A stretch of 64,000 nucleotides of DNA, taken from NCBI RefSeq assembly GCF_020216525.1, contig NZ_JAIWOY010000001.1, positions 310,001-374,000 on the forward strand, given 5' to 3'. The notes under the pieces were generated by a model. That model was not told the DNA's origin. It made no database searches and saw only the letters and a list, made by a program, of their open reading frames with translations. Positions within the stretch are counted from its first letter, which is position 1. Every line of letters begins with the position of its first letter. Below, in pieces: positions 1-9,303 of the stretch. The DNA is from Nocardioides nematodiphilus. GTDB taxonomy: Bacteria; Actinomycetota; Actinomycetes; Propionibacteriales; Nocardioidaceae. A program made the position numbers and the translations under genes.

Positions 1-1
1 C

Positions 2-469
2 TTCCTGCCGCACCTCACCTCCGCCGGTGTCGTGGATGTCGACGACGCGCTGCGCCGTGTGCGCTGGTCGGCGGCGTTCTTCATGCTCTCGTGCCTCATC
101 ACGATGGCCACCCACTCGACCACGGGCCTGCTGACCGGCTCGCTGGTCCTGCTCGGCCACCTGACCGTGACCGCCGCGGAGCTGGCGACCGGCTCGGCGG
201 GCTGGGTGTTCCAATCGCAGCTGCAGGACCCCCGCCGCCGCGGCGAGTACGGGTCGGCCGGGCAGCTGCTCAACGGCCTCGGCGGCCGCTGGGCCCCGGC
301 GCTCTACACCTGGCTGGCGATCTCGTGGCACCACCTCGGCTGGATCGTCATCGGCCTCATCGTGGTGGCCGCGGCCGCAGCGGCCCATCCGGCCGCCCGC
401 GCCGCGGAGCGCTTCGCGGAGCGTGAGTTCCCGGCCGAGGAGGAGCTCGGCGCGCTCACGGCCTCCTGA
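2..469 (+). CDS. MFS transporter, C-terminal part (gene starts before the window)
   Basis: About 155 residues are in frame from base 2 with no convincing start, so the 5' end lies outside the window. The visible part has roughly four hydrophobic segments and ends in a charged, soluble tail (EREFPAEEELGA). The internal stretch RRRGEYGSAGQLLNGLGGRW resembles the cytoplasmic loop and following helix of the C-terminal half of major facilitator superfamily carriers, where a DRxGEY-like segment precedes a helix. The substrate cannot be told. It converges on menA, with 15 bases between the two stops. An unrelated polytopic membrane protein is possible. Confidence 0.6.
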   Translation, partial: FLPHLTSAGVVDVDDALRRVRWSAAFFMLSCLITMATHSTTGLLTGSLVLLGHLTVTAAELATGSAGWVFQSQLQDPRRRGEYGSAGQLLNGLGGRWAPALYTWLAISWHHLGWIVIGLIVVAAAAAAHPAARAAERFAEREFPAEEELGALTAS

Positions 470-484
470 GCCCCGCGCCGCGGC

Positions 485-1369
485 TCAGACGACGAACAGC
501 GGCACCGCGACGAGCAGCGCCCAGAGCAGCTCGGCCACACCGGTCTTCTGCAGCACGGGGATCAGCGCCGGGCCGACGGCACCGCCGGTGACCAGGCGTA
601 CGCCCTGGAGGCCGACGGCCAGGAAGCCGAGGCCGACCAGTGCCCACCAGGTCGTGACGACCGCGACGCCCACCACGGCGAGTGCGGCGACCACGATCAG
701 CACCGCGTAGAGGGTGCGCGTCCCGGCCTCCCCGAGCCGCACCGCGAGCGTCACCTTCCCGGCGACCCGGTCGGTCGGGATGTCGCGCAGGTTGTTGGCG
801 ACCAGGATCGCGCAGGCCAGCGCGCCGATGCCGACGGCGGCCCACAGCGCGGCCCACTCCCAGGTCTGGGTCTGCACGTAGACGGTGCCGACCACGGCCA
901 CGAGGCCGAAGAAGACGAAGACCATCACCTCGCCGAGACCCGCGTAGCCGTACGGGCGCGATCCGCCGGTGTAGTACCAGGCGGCGAGGACGCACAGGAC
1001 CCCGACGGCCACCAGCCACCAGGCGGTGGCCGCGGCGAGCGCCAGGCCGGCGACACCGGCGACGCCGAAGGCGAGGAACGCCGCGCGCTTCACCGCGCCC
1101 GGCGTGGCCAGGCGGGAGCCGGTCAGCCGCAGGGGCCCGACGCGCTCGTCGTCGGTGCCGCGGATGCCGTCGGAGTAGTCGTTGGCGTAGTTGACCCCGA
1201 CCTGGAGCGCCAGGCTGACGACCAGGGCGAGCAGCGCCCGCCACCAGGTGAAGCCGTCGAGGTAGGCGGCGACGCCGCTACCGGCCAGGACCGGGCTGAT
1301 CGCCGCGGGGAGGGTGCGGGGTCGAGCCCCTTCGAGCCACTGCGCAGGTGTCGCCACAGGCCGAGACAC
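485..1369 (-). CDS. menA: 1,4-dihydroxy-2-naphthoate polyprenyltransferase MenA
   Basis: MenA attaches the prenyl chain to 1,4-dihydroxy-2-naphthoate in the cytoplasmic membrane, giving demethylmenaquinone. The 294-residue length is normal. The first Asp-rich motif of the UbiA superfamily is NYANDYSDGIRGTD (about residues 60-73) and the second is NNLRDIPTDRVAGK (about 192-205), with eight or nine hydrophobic helices. A GTG start is used. The gene lies beside cytochrome c maturation genes, as I recall for Mycobacterium tuberculosis menA (Rv0534c near Rv0524-Rv0529). An 83-base tandem duplication sits directly upstream. Confidence 0.93.
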   Translation of the reverse strand: MSRPVATPAQWLEGARPRTLPAAISPVLAGSGVAAYLDGFTWWRALLALVVSLALQVGVNYANDYSDGIRGTDDERVGPLRLTGSRLATPGAVKRAAFLAFGVAGVAGLALAAATAWWLVAVGVLCVLAAWYYTGGSRPYGYAGLGEVMVFVFFGLVAVVGTVYVQTQTWEWAALWAAVGIGALACAILVANNLRDIPTDRVAGKVTLAVRLGEAGTRTLYAVLIVVAALAVVGVAVVTTWWALVGLGFLAVGLQGVRLVTGGAVGPALIPVLQKTGVAELLWALLVAVPLFVV

Positions 1370-1370
1370 T

Positions 1371-1536
1371 AGACGAGCGAGCGAACGGCAGCGCGAGCGA
1401 GGTACGAGTTTCTGGCGCTGGCCGTGAGCGAGCGAGACAGCCGCGCAGCGGCTAGACGAGCGAGCGAACGGCAGCGCGAGCGAGGTACGAGTTTCTGGCG
1501 CTGGCTGTGAGCGAGCGAGACAGCCGCGCAGCGGCT
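1371..1536. repeat. 83-base tandem duplication in the menA / DUF4229 gap
   Basis: Bases 1371-1453 and 1454-1536 are the same 83-base unit repeated head to tail. The only difference I see is GCCGTG in the first copy against GCTGTG in the second. The unit is built from GAGCGAGCG-like words of the kind dispersed through many Nocardioidaceae genomes. It fills most of the 173 bases between the menA start and the DUF4229 stop. It contains no convincing ORF. Confidence 0.9.
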
Positions 1537-1542
1537 GGACCC

Positions 1543-1818
1543 TCAGCCCTGGCGCTCTTCCTTCTGGTCCTCCTTGGCCTTCATCTCCTCGAAGGCGGTG
1601 ACCGTACGGGCGGCGCGCTCCTCGACACGAGCGGCGAAGGCCGCCCGCGGGCCGTTGAGCAGCTTGTACGAGAGCAGCCCGCTGATCACGATCGCGATGA
1701 TCGCCGGCCAGACGATGTTGAAGCTGTCCGTGAAGAGCGCCCAGATGCCGGCCACGATGGCGAACGTGGCGAGCAGGACGACCAGGCGCAGCAGGGTGTA
1801 GACGACGAACTCCTTCAC
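1543..1818 (-). CDS. DUF4229 small membrane protein
   Basis: A 91-residue protein with two hydrophobic helices (about residues 5-28 and 34-55), followed by a basic then acidic C-terminal tail (FAARVEERAARTVTAFEEMK, ending EDQKEERQG). This matches the actinobacterial DUF4229 family, whose function is unknown. The GTG start at 1818 overlaps the ccsB stop as GTGA, so it is probably translated with the cytochrome c maturation genes. A role in that process is inferred from position only. Confidence 0.8.
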   Translation of the reverse strand: MKEFVVYTLLRLVVLLATFAIVAGIWALFTDSFNIVWPAIIAIVISGLLSYKLLNGPRAAFAARVEERAARTVTAFEEMKAKEDQKEERQG

Positions 1819-2828
1819 GCCGTCACCGTACCTCCGGCCGCGGGGCCGTCCACGATCGCCGGCGCGTGCGACGGCACGCTCGCGTACGAGTGCGCCGAGG
1901 TGGTGGAGAAGTAGTTGATCCCGATGAAGTTGAACCACAGGGTGGCCAGGCCGACGATCGCCAGGATGGCGGCGTTGCGGCCCTTCCAGCCGGCCGTGGC
2001 GCGGGCGTGCAGGTACCCGGCGTAGACGACCCAGGTGATGAACGCCCAGACCTCCTTGGGGTCCCAGTTCCAGTAGGAGCCCCACGCCTGGTGCGCCCAG
2101 ATCGGCCCGGTGATGAGCACCGCGAAGGTCCACAGCACGAAGCCGAAGGCGTGGATCCGGTAGGCGGTCCGGTCCAGCGAGGCCAGCGACGGCACCCGCG
2201 ACATCCAGCCGGAGTCGGCGTCGGGATAGCGCCGCTTGATCAGGTAGATGATCGAGGCGATGCCGCCGAGGGTGAAGGCGCCGGTGGCCAGCGAGGCGGC
2301 GAAGACGTGGATGACCAGCCAGTACGAGTTGAGGGCCTCGGTCAGCGGCTCGACCGGCGCGTAGAGCGCCAGCACGCCGACCATGAGGAAGACCATCACG
2401 AACGCGACGACGGCGGGCGCCATCCAGGAGAGCTTGAGGCGGCGGTAGAGCGCCACGTAGGCCACCGCGACGATGCAGGTGCCGGTGACGGTGAACTCGT
2501 ACATGTTGCCCCACGGCACCCGGCCCGCGGCCAGGCCGCGCGAGACCACGGCGGTGAGATGCGCCAGCGCGGCGATGCAGGTCAGGAGGTAGCCGAGGCG
2601 GCCGAACATGGCGACCCGCTCGGAGCGGTCCTCGTCGGGGGTCTCGAGGCCGCGCGCCTCGACCGCGGGCGCGCCGGCACCCACGAGCTCGCGCTCCTCG
2701 ACGTCCGCGCGGCGACGCCCGATCAGGGCGGACCACTCCACCAAGTGGCTGAGCAGCGCCAGGAAGTAGACGACCGCAGCCGTCGCGACCGCGCGATTGC
2801 TCAGCAGCTCGTACGCATGGGTACTCAC
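1815..2828 (-). CDS. ccsB: Cytochrome c biogenesis protein CcsB/CcsA (ResC)
   Basis: A multi-pass membrane protein of 337 residues that, with ResB, delivers and attaches haem to apocytochromes c in system II maturation. The tryptophan-rich haem-handling motif is visible as WGSYWNWDPKEVW, followed by a helix containing YAGYLHAR. Eight or so hydrophobic segments surround it. The GTG start overlaps the resB stop (GTGA), and its own stop overlaps the DUF4229 start, so the three are translationally coupled. Confidence 0.93.
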   Translation of the reverse strand: MSTHAYELLSNRAVATAAVVYFLALLSHLVEWSALIGRRRADVEERELVGAGAPAVEARGLETPDEDRSERVAMFGRLGYLLTCIAALAHLTAVVSRGLAAGRVPWGNMYEFTVTGTCIVAVAYVALYRRLKLSWMAPAVVAFVMVFLMVGVLALYAPVEPLTEALNSYWLVIHVFAASLATGAFTLGGIASIIYLIKRRYPDADSGWMSRVPSLASLDRTAYRIHAFGFVLWTFAVLITGPIWAHQAWGSYWNWDPKEVWAFITWVVYAGYLHARATAGWKGRNAAILAIVGLATLWFNFIGINYFSTTSAHSYASVPSHAPAIVDGPAAGGTVTA

Positions 2829-4381
2829 GACATTTCCTCCACTTCACGACCCTGCAGCTGTGCCACCAGGCCGGAGACCACGGCATCGACCTCGTCGTTG
2901 CCCGAGCGGTCGAGGACGGCCACCTCGACCAGAGTGCCACCCGCGGTCTCCCGGGCACGAACCCAGACCCGTCGCGGACGGATGAAGAGCGAGCCCATCA
3001 GGCCCAGCAGCGCCAGCGAGACGCCGCCGAGAGCGACGTGCTTGAACGGGGTCTGGCTGATCTGCAGCTTGTTCCAGCGGACCACGTCGTCGAACGTGAT
3101 CGTGCCCAGGCCATCGGGCAGCTTCGCGGTCTGACCGACGCGCAGGTTGAACGCGCGGCCGCCGGTGTCGTTGACCTTGGTCATCCGCGAGGTGTCGAGC
3201 GTGTAGACCGACTGCTCGCTGTCCTGCATGCCGTTGTCGCCCTTCCAGACCTGGAGCGACAGCATCGCGGCGGACTTGTCACCGATGTCGCCGGTGATGT
3301 TCTGCGGGACGCCGCCGAGGGTGACCTCGGCGGGGTAGAACAGGCCCTGCGCGGAGATGTTGCCGGCGGCGGGCTTGATCACGCCGAAGGACAGGAAGCT
3401 CTGGTTCTCCGGCAGGAAGACCCGCGGACCGGAGGCGACGATGTCGCCCTTGCCGTCGCGGATCGTGACGACGGGGGCGTACCCGTGGCCGATCAGGAAG
3501 ACCTCGGTGCCGCCGATGTCGAGGGGGTGGTTGACCGCGAGGTCGTACGACTTGCTCGGGCTGCTGGGGCCGTCCTCGTACTGGACCTCGGACTTGAAGC
3601 CCTTCGCCATCCCCTGCCGCGGACCCGACGTCAGCCAGTCGACGTGGAAGTCGTGGATGTGCAGGTCGAACCAGTTGAGCTGGTCGGGCTTGAAGAGGCT
3701 GCCGGGCGCGAAGTCGTCGTACTGGGTGAGCTCGTTGGAGAAGCCGTACTGGTCGCCGACCAAGACGATCACGCCGCCCTTGTAGCCGAAGAGCGAGCCG
3801 ACGGCGAAGCCGACCAGGACGATGATCACGGCGCAGTGGAAGAGCAGGTTGCCCGCCTCGCGCAGGTAGCCCTTCTCGGCGGCGACCTCACCCGCGGCGC
3901 TTTCCCGGCGCAGCCGGTAGCGTTTGCGGCCGAGCACCGCGTTCGCGCGCGCGACGACCTCCTCGACGGACTCGGCGGTCTCGTACGAGGTCGCGGCCGG
4001 CATCCGCAGCAGGTTGCGCGGAGCGGCGGGCGGCTGGGCGCGCAGGCCGCGCCAGTAGACGAACAGGCGCGGGATGATGCAGCCGATCAGCGAGACCATC
4101 AGCAGCACGTAGATCGCGGCGAACCACGGGGCGCCGTAGACGTCGAACAGGCCGAGCCGCCGGTAGATCGGGGTCAGCGTGGTGTGCGCGTCCTGCCAGT
4201 TGGAGACCTTGACCGAGTCGAGGTTCTCCTGCGGGATCAGCGACCCCGGCACCGCCGCGATGGCGAGCAGGAGCAGCAGGATGAGGGCCGTACGCATCGA
4301 CGTGAGCTGGCGCCACGACCACCGGGCCAGCTCGCGCGCGGTCATCTCGCGAGGCGTCGCCTCGCGGGGGGATCCGGTCAC
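2825..4381 (-). CDS. resB: Cytochrome c biogenesis protein ResB
   Basis: A 518-residue ResB, the partner of CcsB in the haem-lyase complex of system II. N-terminal helices (SMRTALILLLLLAIAAVPGS at about 20-40, then about 80-105 and 175-200) flank a large external domain of about 280 residues, and one more helix precedes the C-terminal tail. The open frame continues upstream, but the GTG at 4381 overlaps the ccdA stop as GTGA and fits the tight packing here. A second possible start is the ATG at the sequence MTARELARW, 13 codons further in. Confidence 0.9.
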   Translation of the reverse strand: MTGSPREATPREMTARELARWSWRQLTSMRTALILLLLLAIAAVPGSLIPQENLDSVKVSNWQDAHTTLTPIYRRLGLFDVYGAPWFAAIYVLLMVSLIGCIIPRLFVYWRGLRAQPPAAPRNLLRMPAATSYETAESVEEVVARANAVLGRKRYRLRRESAAGEVAAEKGYLREAGNLLFHCAVIIVLVGFAVGSLFGYKGGVIVLVGDQYGFSNELTQYDDFAPGSLFKPDQLNWFDLHIHDFHVDWLTSGPRQGMAKGFKSEVQYEDGPSSPSKSYDLAVNHPLDIGGTEVFLIGHGYAPVVTIRDGKGDIVASGPRVFLPENQSFLSFGVIKPAAGNISAQGLFYPAEVTLGGVPQNITGDIGDKSAAMLSLQVWKGDNGMQDSEQSVYTLDTSRMTKVNDTGGRAFNLRVGQTAKLPDGLGTITFDDVVRWNKLQISQTPFKHVALGGVSLALLGLMGSLFIRPRRVWVRARETAGGTLVEVAVLDRSGNDEVDAVVSGLVAQLQGREVEEMS

Positions 4382-5136
4382 AGGGTCACTCCAGACCAGT
4401 GGTCGACGAGGTGGATCTGCAGCCAGTCGAGCGCGTACTGCCACCAGCCGGTGAGCAGCGCCAGGCCGACCAGGATCAGCATCACGCCGCCGATGCGGGT
4501 GACCCACCGCTGGTGACGGCGCAGGAAGGTCAGCGCGCCGAGCGCGCGGCGCCACAGCACCGCGAAGAGGATGAACGGCAGTCCGAGGCCGAGGGAGTAG
4601 AACGCCAGCAGGACGCCGCCGCGGGCGGCGGTGCCGGAGGTGGCGGCCAGCCCGTCGATCACGCCGAGCGTCGGGCCGACGCACGGGGCCCAGCCGAGGC
4701 CGAAGAGGAAGCCGAGCAGGGGCGCGGCGGCCAGGCCGACGGCCGGCACCTTGTGCACCCGCAGGTCGCGCTGGAACCACGGCAGCACCCCGAGGAACGC
4801 CAGCCCCATCACGATGGTGAAGACGCCGAGGATCCGGTCGATGAGCACCTGGTGCTCGAGGTACCAGTAGCCGAGCGAGCCGGTCGCGACGCCGAGCGCG
4901 ACGAAGACGACCGAGAAGCCGAGGACGAAGAGCACCGAGCCGAGCAGCATCCGGCTGCGCCGGACGTCACCGGAGGCGAGCTCGGCGCCCGAGAGGCCGG
5001 TCGCGTACGAGAGGTAGCCCGGCAGCATCGGCAGCACGCACGGCGACAGGAACGACGCCAGCCCGGCCACCACCGCGACCGGCACGGCCAGCACCATCGA
5101 GCCGGAGCCGGCGGTGTCGGAGAACCAGTTACTCAA
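4378..5136 (-). CDS. ccdA: Cytochrome c biogenesis protein CcdA
   Basis: CcdA passes electrons from cytoplasmic thioredoxin across the membrane to an extracytoplasmic thiol-disulfide protein, here probably the TlpA-like lipoprotein encoded just upstream. The 252-residue protein has six predicted helices and the two conserved cysteines in FLSPCVLP (C33) and GWAPCVGP (C152). The start is TTG at 5136, overlapping the upstream gene by 8 bases. The only in-frame alternatives are internal to the first helix. Confidence 0.93.
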   Translation of the reverse strand: MSNWFSDTAGSGSMVLAVPVAVVAGLASFLSPCVLPMLPGYLSYATGLSGAELASGDVRRSRMLLGSVLFVLGFSVVFVALGVATGSLGYWYLEHQVLIDRILGVFTIVMGLAFLGVLPWFQRDLRVHKVPAVGLAAAPLLGFLFGLGWAPCVGPTLGVIDGLAATSGTAARGGVLLAFYSLGLGLPFILFAVLWRRALGALTFLRRHQRWVTRIGGVMLILVGLALLTGWWQYALDWLQIHLVDHWSGVTL

Positions 5137-5722
5137 AGCCCTTGCACCCCTGGGCCTTGGGATCGGCCACGCACTGCACCGTCTCGGTCAGCGTCAGCGC
5201 CGAGGGGATGACGCCGCGGATCATGGCGGCCACCCGGCCCTGACTGTCGAGGATGGCGGTCGCGGGCACGGAGCGCGGCGCGAACTTCGGCGGGAAGGCG
5301 AGCACCGCCTTGCCGTCCGGCGAGTAGATCGAGGGGTACGTCGCGTCGTACTTGCGCTCGAAGGCCAGCCCGTCGGCCGCCGAGGAGTCGCGGATGTTGA
5401 TCCCGACGACCGTCGCCGTGTCGCCGAGCTTCTCGGAGGCCTGCTGGAGCATCGGCGCCTCCTTGTTGCACGGCCCGCAGCCCGACCACCAGGTGTTGAG
5501 CACGACCGGCTTGCCGCGGTCGGCCGCGAGGTCGTACGGCTTGCCCTCGAGGGTCGTGCCGCTCAGGTCGATCGGCTCGCCGCGGTCGGCGACGGCGACG
5601 GGCTCCACCTGGCTGTTGCCGGTGATGTAGCTGCCCTGGTTGGTGCCGTTCATGCCGCAGGCGGAGAGCCCGAGAGCCAGCGCCGCGAGGAGCAGCGGGC
5701 GTACGTGGGAAGGGGTGCGCAT
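5129..5722 (-). CDS. TlpA/ResA-like thiol-disulfide oxidoreductase, lipoprotein
   Basis: An extracytoplasmic thioredoxin-fold protein of 197 residues that should keep apocytochrome c cysteines reduced. The ATG at 5722 gives a lipoprotein signal peptide ending in the lipobox LSAC (C22). A longer frame upstream would spoil the signal peptide, so the shorter start is preferred. The redox motif is WWSGCGPC (C82 and C85). The gene begins one base after the phosphatase stop and overlaps ccdA, its expected electron donor. Confidence 0.88.
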   Translation of the reverse strand: MRTPSHVRPLLLAALALGLSACGMNGTNQGSYITGNSQVEPVAVADRGEPIDLSGTTLEGKPYDLAADRGKPVVLNTWWSGCGPCNKEAPMLQQASEKLGDTATVVGINIRDSSAADGLAFERKYDATYPSIYSPDGKAVLAFPPKFAPRSVPATAILDSQGRVAAMIRGVIPSALTLTETVQCVADPKAQGCKGFE

Positions 5723-5723
5723 G

Positions 5724-6398
5724 TCAGGGACGCAGCTCCTCCGGAGCATCGCCGGCCGAGAACGGCGCACGCCGGTCCTTCTCCGGGATCATGTCGCCGG
5801 CGGGCTCGCTGTAGGAGATCCGGTCGAAACGGTCGTCGACGAAGTGGAACGACGTCAGCGAGCACAGCGTGCACTGCCGCTTGCGCGGGTCGTGCAGGAA
5901 GCTCTTCTTCTCCGCCGCCAGCCGGGTGGTCCAGATGGGCAGCTGGTGGGAGACGATGACGGCCTCGTGGCCCTCGGCGGCGTCGCGCGCGTCGTGGACC
6001 GCGGCCATCATGCGCTCGACGATCACCTTGTACGGCTCGCCCCAGCTCGGCTTGAGCGGGTTCCACAGCTTGATCCAGGCGCTCGGGTGACGCAGGGCGT
6101 TGTCGCCGGGGCTGAACCGCTTGCCCTCGAACCAGTTCTCCGACTCGATCACGCGGGCGTCGGTGACGATCTCGACGCCGCGGGCCTTGGCGAGCGGGCG
6201 GGCCGTCTCCTGGGCGCGCTCGAGCGGGCTGGAGACGACGTGGGTGATGTCGCGACCGCCGATGACCTCGGCGACGCGCTCGGCCATCGCCGCACCACGC
6301 TCGGAGAGGTGGAACCCGTCGCGGCGGCCGTAGAGGATGCCCTCGGGGTTGTGGACCTCGCCGTGGCGCAGCAGGTGGACGATCGTCTCGGTGCTCAC
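5724..6398 (-). CDS. Histidine phosphatase (phosphoglycerate mutase-like) family protein
   Basis: A 224-residue enzyme of the histidine phosphatase superfamily. The phospho-acceptor motif LLRHGEV is at the N-terminus (H12), and the second histidine is in [16 protein letters not shown] segment near the C-terminus is unusual. The substrate is unknown. The family member at the equivalent place in M. tuberculosis (Rv0525, from memory) is also uncharacterised. The GTG start at 6398 overlaps the hemL stop (GTGA), which decides it over longer frames. Confidence 0.85.
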   Translation of the reverse strand: MSTETIVHLLRHGEVHNPEGILYGRRDGFHLSERGAAMAERVAEVIGGRDITHVVSSPLERAQETARPLAKARGVEIVTDARVIESENWFEGKRFSPGDNALRHPSAWIKLWNPLKPSWGEPYKVIVERMMAAVHDARDAAEGHEAVIVSHQLPIWTTRLAAEKKSFLHDPRKRQCTLCSLTSFHFVDDRFDRISYSEPAGDMIPEKDRRAPFSAGDAPEELRP

Positions 6399-7723
6399 TT
6401 GTTCTCCTGGGTCGCAGCGGCGGCACGGGCCGCGGTCGGCAGCGCGTCGATGATCTGCTGGATGGCCTTGTCGTCGTGCGCCGAGGAGAGGAACCACGCC
6501 TCGTACGCGCTGGGCGGCAGGTAGACGCCCTGGTCGAGCATGCTGTGGAAGAGCGCGGCGTACGCCCTCTCGTCGGTGCGCTTGGCGCCGTCGAAGTCCG
6601 TCACCGGCGCGTCATCGAGGAAGACCGAGAACATCGTGCCGGCGCTCTGGATGACGTGCGGCAGGCCGGCGGCGGTGAAGGAGTCCGCGATCGCCGCCTT
6701 CACCTGCTCGGCGGCGTGCGTGATGTGGGCGTAGACCTCGTCGGTCGCGAGTCGCAGCGTGGTGAGACCTGCGGTGGTGGCGATCGGATTACCCGAGAGG
6801 GTGCCGGCCTGGTAGACGGGGCCCTCCGGGGAGAGGCGGCGCATCACGTCGGCACGACCGCCGAACGCGGCCGCCGGGAAGCCGCCGCCCATCACCTTGC
6901 CGAAGGTGACCAGGTCGGGGCGCCACTCCTCGTGCAGACCGTCGATGCCCCAGTAGCCCTCGCGGCTGGCGCGGAAGCCGGTCATCACCTCGTCGGAGAT
7001 GAAGAGCGCGCCGTGCCGGGTGCAGATCTCGGAGAGGAACCGGTTGAAGCCCGGCAGCGGCGGGACGACGCCCATGTTGCCGGGGCTGGCCTCGGTGATG
7101 AGGCAGGCGATCCGCGGGCCGTGCTCGGCGAAGACGGCCTCGACGGCGGCGCGGTCGTTGTAGGGCAGCACGAGGGTCAGCTCGGTGCTGGAGGCCGGCA
7201 CGCCGGGCGTGCCGGGGACGGCGAAGGTGGCCAGGCCCGAGCCCGCCGAGGCGAGCAGCGAGTCGACGTGACCGTGGTAGTTGCCGGCGAACTTGATCAC
7301 CACGTCGCGGCCGGTGAAGCCGCGGGCGAGGCGGATCGCGGACATCGTCGCCTCGGTGCCGGAGGAGACGAAGCGGACCTCCTCGACGGGGGCACGGCGG
7401 ACCAGCTCCTCGGCGAGCTCGACCTCGGGCTCGGTCGGGGTGCCGTACGAGGTGCCGCGGGCGATCGCGGCGCTGACCGCGGCCATCACCTCGGGGTGCT
7501 GGTGGCCCAGCAGCATCGGGCCCCATGAGCAGATCAGGTCGACGTACTCGTTGCCGTCGACGTCGGTGAGCCAGGCACCCTTCGCCGAGCGGATGAAGCG
7601 CGGGGTGCCGCCGACGGCGTTGAACGCCCGGACCGGCGAGTTCACCCCACCGGGCGTCACCGCCTTCGCGCGCGCGAAGAGAGCCTCGGAGGCGGGCAGG
7701 GAGCCGGACGGGTCGTAGGACAC
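6395..7723 (-). CDS. hemL: Glutamate-1-semialdehyde 2,1-aminomutase HemL
   Basis: A PLP enzyme converting glutamate-1-semialdehyde to 5-aminolevulinate, the step after HemA. The 442 residues match the family. The PLP lysine is in TFGKVMGGG (K276), the cofactor Asp in [10 protein letters not shown] (D244), and the substrate-binding GTPGVP loop is present. GTG at 7723 is chosen because GGGTG lies 7 bases upstream. A TTG at 7744 is possible. It heads the run leading to cytochrome c maturation and lies about 1.6 kb from hemB, so haem genes occur on both sides of the transglycosylase gene. Confidence 0.93.
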   Translation of the reverse strand: MSYDPSGSLPASEALFARAKAVTPGGVNSPVRAFNAVGGTPRFIRSAKGAWLTDVDGNEYVDLICSWGPMLLGHQHPEVMAAVSAAIARGTSYGTPTEPEVELAEELVRRAPVEEVRFVSSGTEATMSAIRLARGFTGRDVVIKFAGNYHGHVDSLLASAGSGLATFAVPGTPGVPASSTELTLVLPYNDRAAVEAVFAEHGPRIACLITEASPGNMGVVPPLPGFNRFLSEICTRHGALFISDEVMTGFRASREGYWGIDGLHEEWRPDLVTFGKVMGGGFPAAAFGGRADVMRRLSPEGPVYQAGTLSGNPIATTAGLTTLRLATDEVYAHITHAAEQVKAAIADSFTAAGLPHVIQSAGTMFSVFLDDAPVTDFDGAKRTDERAYAALFHSMLDQGVYLPPSAYEAWFLSSAHDDKAIQQIIDALPTAARAAAATQENK

Positions 7724-7884
7724 CGCGTCATTGTCACCCAGCAACCTGAGAGCAGCCCAACCGGGCCATGCCCGGCTGACCGATCGGACAGAGGTGCCGA
7801 AAAGCCCGTCATGACCGCCCGCCGCGCGCGTCTCCTGGATACACGCGTGCCCGCCGGGGAACCGGCCCGAAGAAACGTGACGTC

Positions 7885-7913
7885 CGTAACTAACTCGCGG
7901 GTAGGCTCGTTGG
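7885..7913 (+). promoter_or_regulatory. Candidate BldN-type ECF sigma promoter upstream of the lytic transglycosylase gene
   Basis: CGTAAC at 7885-7890 and CGTTGG at 7908-7913 are separated by exactly 17 bases and end 65 bases before the ATG. The same arrangement (CGTAAC-N17-CGTTAT, 68 bases before the ATG) is upstream of the rsbN-like gene at 17675. From memory, Streptomyces BldN promoters carry a CGTAAC -35 element. A vegetative-type TAGGCT (7902-7907) lies inside the spacer, so a second overlapping promoter is possible. The rest of the 254-base gap 7724-7977 shows nothing else I recognise. Confidence 0.5.
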
Positions 7914-7977
7914 GCCGGTCACGTGAGGGAGCACGTAGTCGTACGAGCCCGTACGGCGGATCAGGGGGAAGAAAGAG

Positions 7978-9231
7978 ATGACTGCTCGATTCGGCAAGGC
8001 CCAGAAGGCCGCTGCGCTCGTGCCGCTGGCGGCCCTGTCGGCTGCCTGGACCATCAGCCTGACCGGCCTCGGCGCCGGCTCGGCGGAGGCGAGCGGCAGC
8101 CCGACGAACGGCTCGGGCGGGATCCTGGTGCCCGCCGACGAGATCGCCGACGCCGCGAGCATCGGCTCGGGCATGGGTGGCGGCACGGATGTCGCCCCGG
8201 GCCTCGGCCAGCAGATGATCCAGACCGCTGACAGCTCCGGCATCCCCGCGGCCGCCCTGGCGGCCTACCAGCGTGCCGCGAACGTCATCGACAAGGCCGA
8301 CCCGGCCTGCCACCTGTCGTGGCAGCTGATCGGCGCGATCGGCCGGGTGGAGTCGAACCACGGCCGCGCCGACGGGAACACCCTCAGCGCCCAGGGCGTC
8401 GCCACCCCCGGCATCCTCGGCCCGGTCCTCGACGGCTCGGCCGGCACGAGCGAGATCGCTGACACCGACGCCGGCGCGTACGACGGCAACACCAGCTTCG
8501 ACCGCGCGGTCGGCCCGATGCAGTTCATTCCCTCGACCTGGGCGGTCGTCGGCGTGGACGCGGACGGCGACGGCCAGCGCAACCCGCAGGACATCGACGA
8601 CGCCGCCCTCGCGACCGCGGTCTACCTCTGCTCGGGCAGCGGCGACCTGTCGACGATGGCGGGCGAGGAGCGCGCGGTCTACCGCTACAACCACAGCCAG
8701 TCGTACGTCGACACGGTGCTCGGCGTCGCCAACGCCTACCTGGCCGGCGACTACTCCTCGGTGCCCAACTACACGGTCCCGGCGGCCTACCTGACGCCGT
8801 CGACGTCGATGGGTGGCGGCCGTCATCACGCGGTGACGAAGCACCACAAGCCGGTCACGACCCGCACGACCGCCACCGGTTCGACGGCGCCGAGCGCGGC
8901 CCCGGCCGCTCCGGCCGGCGGCTCGACGAGCGCTCCGGCCCCCAAGCCGACCAAGTCCGCCGACCCGGCCGAGCCGGTCAAGCAGGCGATCGAGCAGCCG
9001 GTCAAGGCCGTCACCGACACCGTCGCCTCGGTCGCCCAGCTCACCCAGGTCTGCACCCAGGCCTTCGCCGCCACGACGGCCCAGGAGCCGGCCTCCGCGC
9101 TGACCACCTGCGTCAACGAGCTCACCGGCAAGACCCTGCCCCAGGCGCAGAAGAGCGTCACGGGCGTCGTCTCCGGCCTCGCCGGAGCCGTCACCGGCAT
9201 CGTCGGCGGCCTCCTCGGCGGCGCGAAGTAA
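7978..9231 (+). CDS. Secreted lytic transglycosylase
   Basis: A 417-residue exported murein hydrolase. A basic start and a hydrophobic stretch (about residues 10-36) form the signal peptide. The soluble lytic transglycosylase domain spans about 85-260, with catalytic E125 in IGRVESNHGR, then GPMQFIPSTW (179-188) and YNHSQSYVDTVL. A Ca-binding-like DADGDGQRNPQD loop follows. From about 285 on there is a low-complexity Ala/Pro/Thr/Ser linker and an amphipathic helical tail with two cysteines. GGGGGAAG precedes the ATG. The gene stands alone between two divergent or convergent haem operons. Confidence 0.88.
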   Translation: MTARFGKAQKAAALVPLAALSAAWTISLTGLGAGSAEASGSPTNGSGGILVPADEIADAASIGSGMGGGTDVAPGLGQQMIQTADSSGIPAAALAAYQRAANVIDKADPACHLSWQLIGAIGRVESNHGRADGNTLSAQGVATPGILGPVLDGSAGTSEIADTDAGAYDGNTSFDRAVGPMQFIPSTWAVVGVDADGDGQRNPQDIDDAALATAVYLCSGSGDLSTMAGEERAVYRYNHSQSYVDTVLGVANAYLAGDYSSVPNYTVPAAYLTPSTSMGGGRHHAVTKHHKPVTTRTTATGSTAPSAAPAAPAGGSTSAPAPKPTKSADPAEPVKQAIEQPVKAVTDTVASVAQLTQVCTQAFAATTAQEPASALTTCVNELTGKTLPQAQKSVTGVVSGLAGAVTGIVGGLLGGAK

Positions 9232-9260
9232 CAGCACCGCCACCCAGCTCAGCACCACAG

Positions 9261-9286
9261 CAGCCCCGGCCACCAGGCCGGGGCTG
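9261..9286 (+). terminator. Hairpin terminator after the lytic transglycosylase gene
   Basis: An 11-base perfect stem (CAGCCCCGGCC / GGCCGGGGCTG) with loop ACCA starts 29 bases after the stop codon and is followed by TGCTGCTT. The weak T-tract is usual for GC-rich actinobacteria. Confidence 0.75.
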
Positions 9287-9303
9287 TGCTGCTTCCCCGG
9301 CAA

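Noticed and set aside
1371-1536. Two near-identical units considered as a CRISPR remnant.
   Set aside because: The units are directly adjacent with no spacer, and no cas gene is near.
7744-7977. Possible cyclic di-AMP riboswitch upstream of the lytic transglycosylase gene, since disA is in the window and such switches precede wall hydrolases in actinobacteria.
   Set aside because: The leader from the likely transcript start is only about 60 bases, and the conserved ydaO-type blocks are not visible.
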